DNA from: DASXMT01 sp963803065
GTDB taxonomy: Bacteria; Actinomycetota; Acidimicrobiia; Acidimicrobiales; RAAP-2
Length of the DNA: 64,000 nt
Assembly (NCBI GenBank): GCA_963803065.1
Contig: CAWDKW010000002.1
Coordinates: forward strand, 1-64,000
Direction: 5' to 3'
Position numbers and translations under genes: made by a program
In this document: positions 6,780-15,314 of the stretch, piece after piece
Layout of the letters: every line of letters starts with the position of its first letter
Position numbering within the stretch: the first letter of the stretch is position 1
Notes under the pieces: generated by a model
Told to the model about the DNA's origin: nothing
The model's input: the letters and a program-made list of their open reading frames with translations, nothing else
The model's database searches: none

Positions 6780-8747
6780 ATGTTGAATCTCAGTCACTTT
6801 CGTGCGCGCCGTCTGGCCGTGATCGGAGCCGCAGTGGCTATCGGTTCGGGGGTGGGTGCAGTCGGTCTGCTCTCTGCTTCGCTGTCACCCGCTGGAGCGA
6901 CAGTGGGGCCGTCCTGCACCGGCACCACGACGGTGACCTGCACCTTCTCCTTCACTGGCTCGGCGGACAGCTTCACCGTGCCCTCAGGTGTTACCCAGGT
7001 CACCATCGACGCCAAGGGCGCCCAGGGCGGCGGGGCCCTTTTCCAGGGAGGGTTGGGTGCAGACGTGCAGGCCGGCTTCTCCGTAACCCCGACTAACACC
7101 CTGCACGTCGTCGTGGGCGGCTCGCCCGGCGGGGCCTACGCGGGCCCCAACGCCGGCGGCGGCGGTGGCTCCTTCGTGTACACGGGCGCCATCTCTACCC
7201 CCAACCTGCTCATCGCCGCGGGAGGCGGAGGTGGCGCTGCAGAGGGTCTCCCCGGTACGGGTTCTAACGCCAGTACAACCACGACGGCGACTGCCGGCGG
7301 GTCCTCGGCCAACTGTCCTGGCGGCGCGGCCGGCACGAGCGAAAACGGCGGCGACGCCGGCGGCCCAGACCCCTTCAACATCTGCGGCCCAGCGGCGGGC
7401 GGTGGCGGGGTGCTCGGTGACGGCGGAAGTCCGACAGTGCCATCGGGCAATGCTTCCGGTGGGAAGGCCCTGGTCAATGGGTCGGCTGGGGGCGGTGGGG
7501 GCGGCGGCGGCTCCGAAGGCGGCGCGGGTGGCTTCGGCGGGGGCGGAGGGGCTCCCGGCACCGGCGGTGGCGGTGGAGGCGGCGGCGGCTACAACGGCGG
7601 AGGCGGCGGCTCCGGCACCGAGATCGGCGGTGGCGGTGGCGGCTCCTCGTTCAGCGCCTCGACCATTACGCAGACCGGCACGAACCTCGGCAACGGCCAG
7701 GTGACCATCACCTACACACCGCCTATCGCACTGACGACGCTGACCTTGTCGGCATCGCCCAACCCAGCCACGTTCGGATCCCCGGTCACCTTCACCGGGA
7801 CACTGAGCGGTGGTCTGGCCAGCCCCAATGAGCCGTTGGGGTCGATCTCGCTCGGTGCCTACACCGATCCCAGTTGCCACAACCTGGCCTTCACCCTCGG
7901 CGTCGACAACAACGTCAACGCGGGGAATGGGACCTATACCATCGGGACGACCACCCCGGCGACACCGGGCACCTACTACGGCAGCGCCTTCTTCGCAGAC
8001 AGCGATGGGTTCAACTCCAGTGCCAGTAGTGGTTCATGCCAGCCGATCCTCGTGGTCAACTCGGCGCCCACGTCGACCGTAGTGACGGCTTCGCCCAACC
8101 CAGCCACCCCATGGCAAGTCGTTACCTACACGGCTACGGTCTCGCCCCCACCGTCCACCGGCACCGTGACCTTCGCCGATAGCGGGAGCACCATCGCCGC
8201 CTGTAGCGCAGTGCCTGTTTCTGCCGGTGTCGCCCTGTGCCACGTCCACTACGCCACCGCCGGCAACCACACGATCGTTGCCACCTACAACCCAGGAGTG
8301 GGCTTCCTCGGCTCCACCTCGAACCCGCTCGGCGAGACGGTGACCTTGTGCCGAGCACTATTCTGGGGCTGCGATCTGAGCTCGGCCAACCTGCAAGGGG
8401 CGAACCTCGCCGGGTTCAACTTCACACGGGCGAGCTTCGCCTCGGCCAACCTCAGCGGTGCGAACCTCCAGGGTGCCAACCTGGCCTTTGCCAACCTCAG
8501 CGGTGCGAACCTCCAGGGTGCAAACCTGAGCTCGGCCAACTTGGCCTTTGCCAACCTCAGCGGGGCCAATCTGCAGGGTGCAAGCCTGAACGGATTGAAC
8601 CTGAACGATGCCAACTTGACCAATGCCAACCTGAAAGGGGCCACGACCACCGGCGGCGCCTTCAACTCGATCAAGTGGTCGGACACGATCTGCCCAGACG
8701 GCACGAACAGCAATAGCCATGGAGGAACGTGCGTCGGCCATCTGTAG
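6780..8747 (+). CDS. secreted glycine-rich, Ig-like and pentapeptide-repeat protein
   Basis: 655 residues. A signal peptide (RRLAVIGAAVAIGSGVGAVG, cleavage near AGA) comes first. Residues 50-310 have the pattern of bacterial glycine-rich domains related to the ALK/LTK Gly-rich region: FTVPSGVTQVTIDAKGAQGG, then HVVVGGSPGG, LLIAAGGGGG and long poly-Gly. Two Ig-like repeats start with LSASPNPATFGSPVTFTGTL and VVTASPNPATPWQVVTYTAT. Then come about 16 pentapeptides of the A(N/D)LSGANLQ type (a right-handed square helix) and a short Cys-containing end. This combination suggests an adhesive or cell-surface protein. GGGGG lies four bases before the ATG. The 3' end is close to the att-flanking repeat. 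Confidence 0.8.
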   Translation: MLNLSHFRARRLAVIGAAVAIGSGVGAVGLLSASLSPAGATVGPSCTGTTTVTCTFSFTGSADSFTVPSGVTQVTIDAKGAQGGGALFQGGLGADVQAGFSVTPTNTLHVVVGGSPGGAYAGPNAGGGGGSFVYTGAISTPNLLIAAGGGGGAAEGLPGTGSNASTTTTATAGGSSANCPGGAAGTSENGGDAGGPDPFNICGPAAGGGGVLGDGGSPTVPSGNASGGKALVNGSAGGGGGGGGSEGGAGGFGGGGGAPGTGGGGGGGGGYNGGGGGSGTEIGGGGGGSSFSASTITQTGTNLGNGQVTITYTPPIALTTLTLSASPNPATFGSPVTFTGTLSGGLASPNEPLGSISLGAYTDPSCHNLAFTLGVDNNVNAGNGTYTIGTTTPATPGTYYGSAFFADSDGFNSSASSGSCQPILVVNSAPTSTVVTASPNPATPWQVVTYTATVSPPPSTGTVTFADSGSTIAACSAVPVSAGVALCHVHYATAGNHTIVATYNPGVGFLGSTSNPLGETVTLCRALFWGCDLSSANLQGANLAGFNFTRASFASANLSGANLQGANLAFANLSGANLQGANLSSANLAFANLSGANLQGASLNGLNLNDANLTNANLKGATTTGGAFNSIKWSDTICPDGTNSNSHGGTCVGHL

Positions 8748-8804
8748 GCGCACGTGCGTTGATGAACCATCCCTTGCTGCCCTCGGCTTGAGTAACTGGG
8801 GACG

Positions 8805-9343
8805 GAGAATCACCTTGAGGTCAAGATCAACGTCCTCGACCCGGAGGCCCGTCACTTCGGCGAGCCTTGCGCCGCAGTCGATGAATACGCGCAGGATCGC
8901 GGTGTCACGGAGTTGCTCGAATGAATTTCCCTCGCAGGCCTTCAGGAGCTTCTTCAGGTCGTCGTCACTGACCATGGGCACCGGCACATCGGGGATCGTG
9001 GGCGGCCCCATGTTGGCCATGGGCGAGACCTTGATCTCCCCGTCGTCGACTGCCCACTTGAAGAACTGGCGGAGGCCCCCGTATCGGACCTGAGCGGTCG
9101 TTGGCTTCCAGCGCTCGAGCTGGTCGGCGATGAACGCCTCGACGTGCTCACGGGTGATCCGGTCGACCTCGGTCGGCATCCCGACTCGGACGAGGAACTC
9201 CCGGACAGCTCGGCCGCTTCCCGGTACCCCTTGGTTGTCTTCGGGGACCGGTTGCGCGCCCGGAGCGAGAGCTCGAAGCCTCGCAGCAGTTCGGCAATGT
9301 CGTTGCCTGCGAGGACTTCGGTAGCCTGATTCGGGCCCTGAAG
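8805..9343 (-). pseudogene. truncated tyrosine integrase copy
   Basis: This fragment is 98-99% identical at DNA level to the 5' part of the integrase at 20536-21461. It encodes the core-binding domain and the first catalytic Arg region (DCGARLAEVTGLRVEDVDLD), then stops matching at 8805, so the Lys, HxxR and Tyr residues are missing. It carries the same indels as the complete copy but, unlike it, no TAA in the alternative frame. It is the remains of a related element that once occupied the same att site. Confidence 0.8.
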
Positions 9344-9394
9344 TCATCAGGCGTTGAAGCGCTGGGCAAGTACCTCCATTACTATTTTCCCAGG

Positions 9395-9439
9395 TGGTGG
9401 GCGCTACCGGACTCGAACCGATGACCTGCTGCTTGTAAG
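9395..9439 (-). mobile_element. att site (left), 3' half of tRNA-Val
   Basis: 45 bp identical to tRNA-Val(UAC) positions from the encoded CCA to the anticodon loop (21513-21557). The rest of the tRNA is absent here. It marks the left junction of the element. Confidence 0.85.
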
Positions 9440-9521
9440 CAAGACTGGGCTTTACGGTGTGCGGGGTGCGGTTATCCCTGGTCGCCCCAGGTACGGAACC
9501 GAATAGTTAGCAGGTGTTGAA

Positions 9522-9842
9522 TCAGTCCAACTGGAGGAGGTCTCCGGTCGAGGATGGATCGCAGAGCCTGACTTCGAGGACGAGGATTCGAGACTCACTG
9601 AGCGCACCCCATAGGCGTACTCCGATGACCTCGGCGTCGGCTCGACCATTCGGGAACCGTTCCTCATCCAACGGAACGACCGGGGCGCCTGGAATGTTGT
9701 CCAGGTTGATTACCGAGCCGATCGGAAGGGGCAGCAGACCCTCGATCCACAGCAGTTGCGTCTGTTGGTTCCCGTCCACCCCCAGCACCAGGGTTCTGGT
9801 GGGTGGCGAGATCTCGGGAGGTCCAATGTCTTCGGCCGTCAT
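9522..9842 (-). CDS. phage-island protein of unknown function (106 residues)
   Basis: The ATG at 9842 overlaps the upstream stop by four bases (ATGA), so it is translationally coupled. The protein has an acidic, Pro-rich start (TAEDIGPPEISPP) and then beta-rich segments such as RTLVLGVDGNQQ, LLWIEGLLPLPIGSVINL and AEVIGVRLWGALSESRILVL. No family recognised. It is the last of three coupled genes starting with the HTH gene at 10302 and ends 80 bp inside the left att site. Confidence 0.65.
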   Translation of the reverse strand: MTAEDIGPPEISPPTRTLVLGVDGNQQTQLLWIEGLLPLPIGSVINLDNIPGAPVVPLDEERFPNGRADAEVIGVRLWGALSESRILVLEVRLCDPSSTGDLLQLD

Positions 9843-10054
9843 GGTCGAACGGTACTCCCTGGTGGTGGCGGGCGCCTCTTTCGCTGGTACGCCTGTCCCC
9901 CAGCCATACAGAGCCTCACGAGCACCATGACGACGATTACGCATGCCGCAATCAGGACGTAGAGAAGCATCGCGAATGCGTAGAAGGCGAACCCGATAAC
10001 ACCGAACGAGACGCCCGTCCGACCACGGCTGGTGACGTAGACACGAGGACTCAC
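9839..10054 (-). CDS. small membrane protein of the VSPR-VTSRG type
   Basis: 71 residues. The GTG at 10054 overlaps the stop of the HTH gene (GTGA). It opens VSPRVYVTSRGRTGVSFGVI, then has one long hydrophobic segment (YAFAMLLYVLIAACVIVVMV) and a basic, Pro-rich tail. A decayed relative lies at 6469-6642. The membrane segment and coupling to a repressor-like gene are clear; the function is not. Confidence 0.65.
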   Translation of the reverse strand: MSPRVYVTSRGRTGVSFGVIGFAFYAFAMLLYVLIAACVIVVMVLVRLCMAGGQAYQRKRRPPPPGSTVRP

Positions 10055-10302
10055 TTGCACGCCCTGAGAGACATCTGTCGCACACGCTCCCTGCTGACTC
10101 CGAGTCGCTCGGCGATGGCATCGAGCGACAGTCCGTAGCGCCGAGCCTCGGCAATCGCCTCCGCTCGCTTGGCCGCCTCGGCCTTGCGCACGGCTTCAGC
10201 ATCCCGCATCGCCTCATTCGCTGCCACGATGCGGTCAAGGGCGGCCCAGGCCTTCGGGTCGACTGGTCTGGCTTCGAACGGCATCCGGGAGGTTTTTACC
10301 AC
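10051..10302 (-). CDS. HTH protein, probable repressor of the divergent promoter pair
   Basis: 83 residues. A basic N-terminus and an Ala/Glu/Arg-rich helix (residues 15-50, coiled-coil-like) precede a sigma-70 region-4-type helix-turn-helix: LSLDAIAERLGVSRERVRQM. The start is the GTG at 10302. A -35/-10 pair puts the transcription start at that G, so the mRNA should be leaderless. An inverted-repeat operator overlaps that promoter. By position and fold it probably regulates itself and the + strand genes from 10390. An ATG at 10284 is an alternative start. Confidence 0.75.
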   Translation of the reverse strand: MVKTSRMPFEARPVDPKAWAALDRIVAANEAMRDAEAVRKAEAAKRAEAIAEARRYGLSLDAIAERLGVSRERVRQMSLRACK

Positions 10303-10308
10303 ACTGCA

Positions 10309-10346
10309 AGATTACTCTTGCGGATTCCATAGCGCAAGCGTAAGGT
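10309..10346. promoter_or_regulatory. overlapping divergent promoters inside an inverted-repeat operator
   Basis: The operator arms are TTACTCTTGC (10312-10321) and GCAAGCGTAA (10334-10343), with one mismatch and a 12-bp spacer, so half-sites are 22 bp apart centre to centre. Minus promoter: TTGCGC (10337-10332), 17-bp spacer, TAATCT (10314-10309). Plus promoter: TTGCGG (10318-10323), 17-bp spacer, TAAGGT (10341-10346). Each -10 box overlaps one operator arm and each -35 box the other. A bound dimer would block both. A shorter palindrome, GCAAGA-N4-TCTTGC, lies at 10306-10321. Confidence 0.65.
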
Positions 10347-10389
10347 GACAAAAGCGACACGAGTCGCAGCGAACCCAAAGGGGAACCAA

Positions 10390-10524
10390 GTGACACGAGA
10401 AGAGCTATCAGCCCGGCTGGATCGGATCGAGGAGATGGCCGACAAGCTGGAGGACCAGTTCGCCGAGATCAAGGCGATACTGGACCAAAGGGACGCCGCA
10501 GAGGCAAAGGCGGTGAAGGCATGA
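10390..10524 (+). CDS. small coiled-coil protein (44 residues)
   Basis: The GTG at 10390 follows AAGGGGA closely. Almost the whole protein is one charged heptad-type helix (LSARLDRIEEMADKLEDQFA). It is the first gene of a three-gene string coupled by ATGA overlaps and driven by the + strand promoter of the operator region. Function unknown; small phage coiled-coil proteins often modulate host or phage complexes. Confidence 0.6.
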   Translation: MTREELSARLDRIEEMADKLEDQFAEIKAILDQRDAAEAKAVKA

Positions 10525-10832
10525 CCATTGCCCACGATTTGCCGGCCGCACCCCAATATTTCGGTGGCAGCACGGAAATGGAGTGCGAACGTCGGTTCCA
10601 CGAACTTCTCGAGTCCGTTAAGGACCTCGTGCCCGGGGAGGCGTACAGGGAGCTGTCCGACACCGCTGGAGAGCGGGTATGGAGGGCGTACGACTATGGG
10701 GTCGGCGTCGGCCTTGGCCAGATCGTCCGGGACGATACCGATGGCATGGGACGCCACGCGGCGATCGCCATGGTGCGCAACGCCCTGGGCCGCATTGGTC
10801 AGTTCGTCGACCAGATTGCCGAAATGCCATGA
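10521..10832 (+). CDS. phage-island protein of unknown function (103 residues)
   Basis: Coupled to the upstream gene by an ATGA overlap. It starts MTIAHDLPAAPQYFGGSTEM, then has a helical middle (CERRFHELLESVKDLV) and Arg/Gly-rich helices ending in GRIGQFVDQIAEMP. No motif or family is recognised. As the second gene of the immediate + strand string it is presumably expressed early or upon derepression. Confidence 0.6.
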   Translation: MTIAHDLPAAPQYFGGSTEMECERRFHELLESVKDLVPGEAYRELSDTAGERVWRAYDYGVGVGLGQIVRDDTDGMGRHAAIAMVRNALGRIGQFVDQIAEMP

Positions 10833-10978
10833 CCGAGCAGGATTTGGAGAACCTCAGCCCAGCGACGAGGAAGGCGATCCACAAGGACCTTCTGCGGGCC
10901 GCAAATGGCATCGCCAAGGCATCTCAGATGATCGCTGACATAGCCGTTCGCCTAGAGCAGGATGCCAAGGCGAACTAA
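10829..10978 (+). CDS. small helical phage-island protein (49 residues)
   Basis: Coupled by ATGA to the gene before it. The protein is nearly all helix (LSPATRKAIHKDLLRAANGI, then IADIAVRLEQDAKAN). It ends just before the convergent minus-strand genes begin, so it closes the + strand string. No family recognised. Confidence 0.55.
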   Translation: MTEQDLENLSPATRKAIHKDLLRAANGIAKASQMIADIAVRLEQDAKAN

Positions 10979-11056
10979 TCCCATCCCTGCTGACTCGGAG
11001 CGATGGCCCCCGGTGAATCGTGACAATGTCACGGTTTCGGCCGGGGGTCTGTCGCG

Positions 11057-11279
11057 TCAGCCCGCAGCGTCGTCCTCGTCCTCCACCAGCCTGAGCCCCG
11101 GCCACTCGGGAGGATCGGCGACGCACCACGGCGTTGTTGCCCGAGGCCGCCTCCAGCTTCACGGCCCGATCGGCGAGGTGATCCAAGAGCGGGTTCTGGG
11201 CCGCGATCCACCGCTCGACGGTCGCTAGGCGGTCCTCGGCGGTCCCTGCTCCGAGCTCGAACTGTTGTGGGTCGATCAT
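11057..11279 (-). pseudogene. frameshifted small phage gene after the RNA-like repeats
   Basis: The ATG at 11279 follows GAAGAG directly. The first frame reads MIDPQQFELGAGTAEDRLAT and a helical segment to EAASGNNAVV. One base later a different frame gives ADPPEWPGLRLVEDEDDAAG and a stop at 11057-11059, an ending typical of a real small protein. One inserted C near 11120 explains the break. The role is unknown; by position it would be a late gene after the capsid gene. Confidence 0.5.
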
Positions 11280-11318
11280 CTCTTCAGGTGCTCCGTTCGT
11301 TTAGGTGGATAGGTGGGT

Positions 11319-11657
11319 GCGCCCCAGCCCGGACTCCCCAGACCGGACCGGGGGCGCAGCCCTTCACGGGGCACCGGGGAGAAAGAGACAAAAGACCCCG
11401 GCTGTGAAGAACCCCGTGAGAACTTGGAAAGGTGGGCGCGCTCCCCGATCCGGGAAAGACGAGAAACCGGACCGGGGGCGCGCACCGTCGCAGGGCAACC
11501 GAGTGAAGTCAGGCTCGGAAGTAGAGACCCCCTGCGAGAACTTGAAAAGATGGGGGCGCCACCCGGCCCGGAGACATGACTAACCGGACCGGGGGCGCGC
11601 TCCCTGTTCGTAGGGCAGCCGAGGAAGGACGTCTCGGCCGGGAAACCTCCCTACGAA
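11319..11657. ncRNA. three-unit tandem repeat with covarying stems (putative structured RNA)
   Basis: Each unit starts with ACCGGACCGGGGGCGC (11342, 11466, 11583) and has an outer 8-bp stem: TCACGGGG/CCCCGTGA, TCGCAGGG/CCCTGCGA, TCGTAGGG/CCCTACGA. The three variable columns change in pairs. An inner stem also covaries (CCGGGG/CCCCGG, CCGAG/CTCGG, GCCGAG/CTCGGC), with a fixed GCA between the stems. The first motif pairs with a preceding GCGC..CCCGG..CCGG arm, giving a second hairpin per unit. Between units a GAACTTGRAAAGRTGGG linker recurs. No open frame fits the repeats. The transcribed strand is unknown; on the minus strand it would lie between the capsid gene and the next small gene. Confidence 0.6.
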
Positions 11658-11667
11658 GACTTAGGGA

Positions 11668-13353
11668 CTAGCCGTTTTGGACGATCCCCGACACCACGCC
11701 CGACCAAGCCGGTGCGTAGTGCGCCATACAGCCCACCGAAATTGTCGAACAATCGTAGGAAAATTGAACGGCGGGCCACTGGATCGCGGCGTAGTCCTGA
11801 ACCATCGACATCACGGACGTCTGGCTGACGTTCGAGTCGGGGATGGGCAGTGTACGGGAACGGATCAGAGCATTACCCTGAGGCATCCAGGGGTGGACGT
11901 TGAACTCCACCTCTTTACCCGTGATCTGGTTGACCACGCCCTGCACGATGGCACCGACCGTTACGCCGGTGGCGTTCGACGGCTCGTTGATCCTGACCGC
12001 GTAGTTGTTGACGTTGTTACCTGCCAACAGCGCGTTGGAGAGCTGGTTACGGTCGTGACCGTTCATCCAGATCTCGTCGGGGTCAGCCTTGACCGAGTCG
12101 AAGACCGAGCTGAACATGGTCTGGAACTCAACACCAGGGGTGCTGGTCGAGAAGGTGCTGTTCAACCTCGTCGAGTACCCGTTGGCCGCAATGTTGGTCA
12201 ACAGGCCGTCGAAGTTCGTCGCAACGGCGGACGTGTCAGCGGCGGATGCAGCGACCGAAGCGGTCGTGGTGCGTAGCCGACTGCACCAGGATCTTGTTGT
12301 ACCCGGAGCGTCCCGCATAGAAGTACGGGCCACCGTGGACGGAGGCAACGAAGACGTTGTAGCCAAGGGCTCCAGCAGCATCCGTACCGACCGTGACGGT
12401 GAACGCACCGCTGGCGGGGACGGTAACCGAAGCCTCTGCCGTGGTGGCGGACTGGTGGATACGCACCAGTCGTACCGAGCAGGTCTCCAGCGTCAGAGGC
12501 GACCACGTAGGTCCAGACGCCAGAAGCCAGCGACCCGCCGACCGAAGCCGAAGCAGCGGTGACGGAGCCGGGAGCGGCCAGGACACCGGCATAGCCGTTG
12601 GCCGTGGTGCCACGCCCGTAGAGCATGAGGCGCTCGTCCATCAGCATGGTCGAGTAGAGCAGGGCGGTGTTGGACAGAGAACGGATGTCCTCGAAGCCCT
12701 GGCCTTCAAACTCTGCCTGCCACGAGACCGAGTCCGACAGACCCCACGACACATTGGTCAGGGTGACGTCGTAACCGGCGTAGCTGATGTACGGAGGCCG
12801 GATGTAGGCCAGCCCACCGGGGCCGACGTTGGTGGTCGACTCGGTGATGCCTGGCTGCAGCGTACCGATACCGCCAGTGCCAGTGCCGGTGAAGCCGGAG
12901 ATCACCTTGAACCGACGAGCGGCACCCTGTCCCTTCACACGAGGGATCGTGTTGCGGAGCGGGGTGGGCCGGGGGGTGAGGAGCTTTGCCGGGCGCCTCG
13001 AGGTCGAAGGGGACCAAGCCGGTGCTGATCGGGTTGCCGAGCGACCACTCTTTGGCGAGCGTCGACGTCGAATAGTTGGACAAGGCCGACTCAACCGCAC
13101 CAATAGCGGATTTCGTCACGGCGCTGCCGCCAGCCTCGAGCTGCTTGGTCATTGCCTTGCGGACTTTGGTGTGCGACTTGACGAGGGCGGCGCCACTGTC
13201 GTGGGTGCCGTCGAAGTAAGTCTCACCCCGTACGCCGTCGACCGTGGCTTCCGTCATTGCTTTGACGAGCCGCTCGTGCCGATCGGCAATCTCAGCGTTG
13301 CTCTGAGCATCGCTGAACATATCTCCCGATCTCGGGAGCGATGGTGTAGACAT
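11668..13353 (-). pseudogene. phage major capsid protein (HK97-like), three frameshifts
   Basis: Four frame segments read in order as one protein. They are MSTPSLPRSGDMFSDAQSNA to FDLEAPGK (from 13353); LLTPRPTPLRNTIPRVKGQG through SWQAEFEGQGFEDI and TALLYSTMLMDERLMLYGRG; RLVRIHQSATTAEASVTVPA to YNKILVQSA; and ASVAASAADTSAVATNFDGL to the stop at 11668. The joints are near 12980, 12500 and 12265, each a single-base insertion as far as I can tell (for example AAA for AA in GGCAAGCTC). The central region is typical of actinophage capsids, and the third segment resembles an Ig/Fn3-like insertion. AAAGGA lies 11 bases before the ATG. As it stands no full capsid could be made. Confidence 0.75.
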
Positions 13354-13374
13354 ATTGTCTAATATCCTTTACAA

Positions 13375-13454
13375 GTTTGGTGGTTATTGTGTTGCCACTA
13401 CCAAACTGCACACGCCCAACCTGGATCTTTAGCTTCTCCCGTGCCTTCGGGCAC
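13375..13454. other. hairpins in the short gap between terL and the capsid gene
   Basis: In the AT-richer 155-bp gap, GTTTGGT (13375-13381) pairs with ACCAAAC (13400-13406), and GTGCC-TTCG-GGCAC forms a very stable tetraloop hairpin at 13441-13454. They may end terL transcription or protect the capsid mRNA. No gene fits here, and this is where a portal gene would usually lie. Confidence 0.4.
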
Positions 13455-13508
13455 CTCGTGGGATTGCTCTTTATCCTTGTATGACGCTGCCTCTTGTGGG
13501 TTGTGGGT

Positions 13509-14998
13509 TTAAAAAGAATCTGGGTTAAGTGACCGGAGCATGGCCAGGGTTGCGGCCGTCTCCGGTGCGAACGCCGGCTCTGGGATGGGTGTCCATCGCC
13601 AGCCGACCTCGTGATTGTCGTTGGCTGCCGCCTGTTTCGGCGCCGCCATGTATTCGAGGTAGTTCTTTGCCGGTGAGTTCAGTTCTGAGCCGAGCAGGAC
13701 GGATACGGCGATACCGATTGCCACCGCCTGGTCGTCATGCTGACCGCTGTCGTGGTCCAGGCGGACAACGCCGGGTGACGTCTCTCGCAGGCGGACCCGT
13801 GCGAGCTCGGCGAGGAGCTCGTCGTCCTTCGGAAGCCAGATCAGCCGGTTTCGCAGCGCCAGGTGGAGTGCCTGACCGACTCGTCCGACGCTGGTCGAGC
13901 TGAACACGAACTGCTCGGCGATGACGCCACGCTTGGCGAGGCGCTGTAGGACGCCCGCCGCTTGCCAGGGGTCGGCGTGGACCGGCGCACGGTTGTAGGT
14001 CTCGCTCGAGGTGGCGACCCAGGCTTCGACCTCGTCCAGGCTCACTGGCGTGGCTTTGGTGCCATGCCACCGGGCGATGCGGTCGACCACGAGGCGCCGT
14101 GCTTCGGCCTTGTCGTCTCCACGCTGCTCGGCGTGGGCCACGACGGCCACGCACGCGTCGTTGGTCAGGCCAACGTCAAGCGTGACCACGTAGCGGACGC
14201 CGGGTTGTGGCTCTAGTGGGCCGTCGAGCACGGCTGCTGCGCCAAGATCGGCCGCGGACACGAGGCGATCTTCCGCCTGTGTCCACTGGTTCAGGTGCAA
14301 CCGAGCGAACTCTGAGTCCAACATGAACGGCCGCTGGGCCTCGAGCTTGGCCAGATCAACCCATGGCAGCGGGCCTTCGACCTCGTTGACCCGCCAATCG
14401 GCCGACTTTCGGGCCTCCTGGATGATCTTGAACGACCAGTGTGAGGGCTCGCCGGCCGAGGTCAGGACGACCATGCGGCATCCGGGCACCTTGCCGACGC
14501 TCGAAATGAGGGCGAGCCAGACGCGGCGGGCGTTCCGAGTCTCGGGCCACTGGGCGAACTCGTCGACCACCACCAGCGAGGGGCGTAGACCGAAGGCACT
14601 GGCGCCGTCGGCGGGGATGACCTCGACGGTGGCGCCCGACTGCGCCGTGATCTTGTAGGCGTTGACCGATAGAACGGCGGCGAGGGCGGGTGTGCCGTCG
14701 ATCAATCCTGCAGCGGCGTCGATCAGCAACGCGGCTTGGTCCCGGTCGGAGGCGACCACGTAGCCGCGTTCGCCCGGTTGGGCCTCGACGGCGAGCCAGG
14801 ACTGAGGGCAACGCCGGCTAAGTCCGTCGTTTTGCTCCCACCGCGAGGGCGGGTGAGGAAGTGCCAGCGCGGACCCTCGTCGCTGAAGATGGCGCGGGCG
14901 TCGTCCCATTGGAACTCTGCGGCGACTTCGCCCCAGAGGCCCCTAGAATTAATTCTAAGGCCCGCTAGGACACTCAGGGCGTCATTGTGCCCCGACAC
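13509..14998 (-). pseudogene. terminase large subunit, one frameshift
   Basis: The ATG at 14998 opens MSGHNDALSVLAGLRINSRG, followed by WHFLTRPRGGSKTTDLAGVAL, the ATPase region with a Walker-A-like RPRGGSKT. Near 14810 the frame shifts by one base. The second segment continues as SWLAVEAQPGERGYVVASDR, with a Walker B (LRPSLVVVDEFAQW), motif III-like VVLTSAG and RNase H-like nuclease residues (VTLDVGLTND, HDDQAVAIG), to the stop at 13509. Terminase packages DNA into the procapsid. A programmed shift is possible, but with other broken genes nearby decay is likelier. Confidence 0.75.
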
Positions 14999-15314
14999 TT
15001 GGTTTCCAGTCCTCAGGCCATCCTGGCGTCTCGAAGGGGAAGTCCAGTGGCCGTGACCGTTCCACGATGCGCCCGTAGGCGCGCTCCCGGAGTTCGTCGA
15101 TGCTCGCCCCGTCGCATTCTCGGTCCGTCAGACGCTCGATCTCGTGGGCCTGGCAGGCCTCGAAAGCGACACGATCGGCGACCATCGTCCACCGTTCCCG
15201 CGTCTTGTCGTCAATGCAGGTGCAGACCGCGACCTCGTTGCCGTCCACCGGGACGCCGAACTTGTGGGCAGACTCGGCATCGAGGAAGGCGTGACCGACC
15301 AGACGGCGCTTCAC
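14982..15314 (-). CDS. phage-island protein of unknown function (110 residues)
   Basis: The GTG at 15314 overlaps the previous stop (GTGA) and the gene ends 17 bases into terL. It starts VKRRLVGHAFLDAESAHKFG, has CTCIDDKTRERW and a helical MVADRVAFEACQAHEIERL part, and ends DFPFETPGWPEDWKPSVGAQ. Position and length fit a small phage protein made with the terminase subunits, but no family is recognised. Confidence 0.6.
   Translation of the reverse strand: MKRRLVGHAFLDAESAHKFGVPVDGNEVAVCTCIDDKTRERWTMVADRVAFEACQAHEIERLTDRECDGASIDELRERAYGRIVERSRPLDFPFETPGWPEDWKPSVGAQ

Larger units (their letters stand above)
8805..9439. repeat. long direct repeat, left copy (int 5' part plus att)
   Basis: 635 bp that align without gaps to 20923-21557 with about eight substitutions by hand count. 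The repeat contains the integrase 5' region, its upstream sequence and the 3' half of tRNA-Val. The match ends exactly inside the anticodon-loop region at 9439, as expected for site-specific recombination, while the left end at 8805 is an illegitimate break within int. Confidence 0.9.

Noticed and set aside
7136..7561. Pro-rich frame antisense to the glycine-rich protein
   Set aside because: Poly-Pro mirrors the poly-Gly codons of the real gene on the + strand; no ribosome site or domain.
8285..8770. Frame antisense to the pentapeptide repeats
   Set aside because: The repeat (RLAPLRLAK-like) is only the complement of the pentapeptide-coding repeat.
11305..11583. Two + strand frames running through the tandem repeats
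   Set aside because: They lack ribosome sites, and sequence change between units follows stem pairing, not codons.
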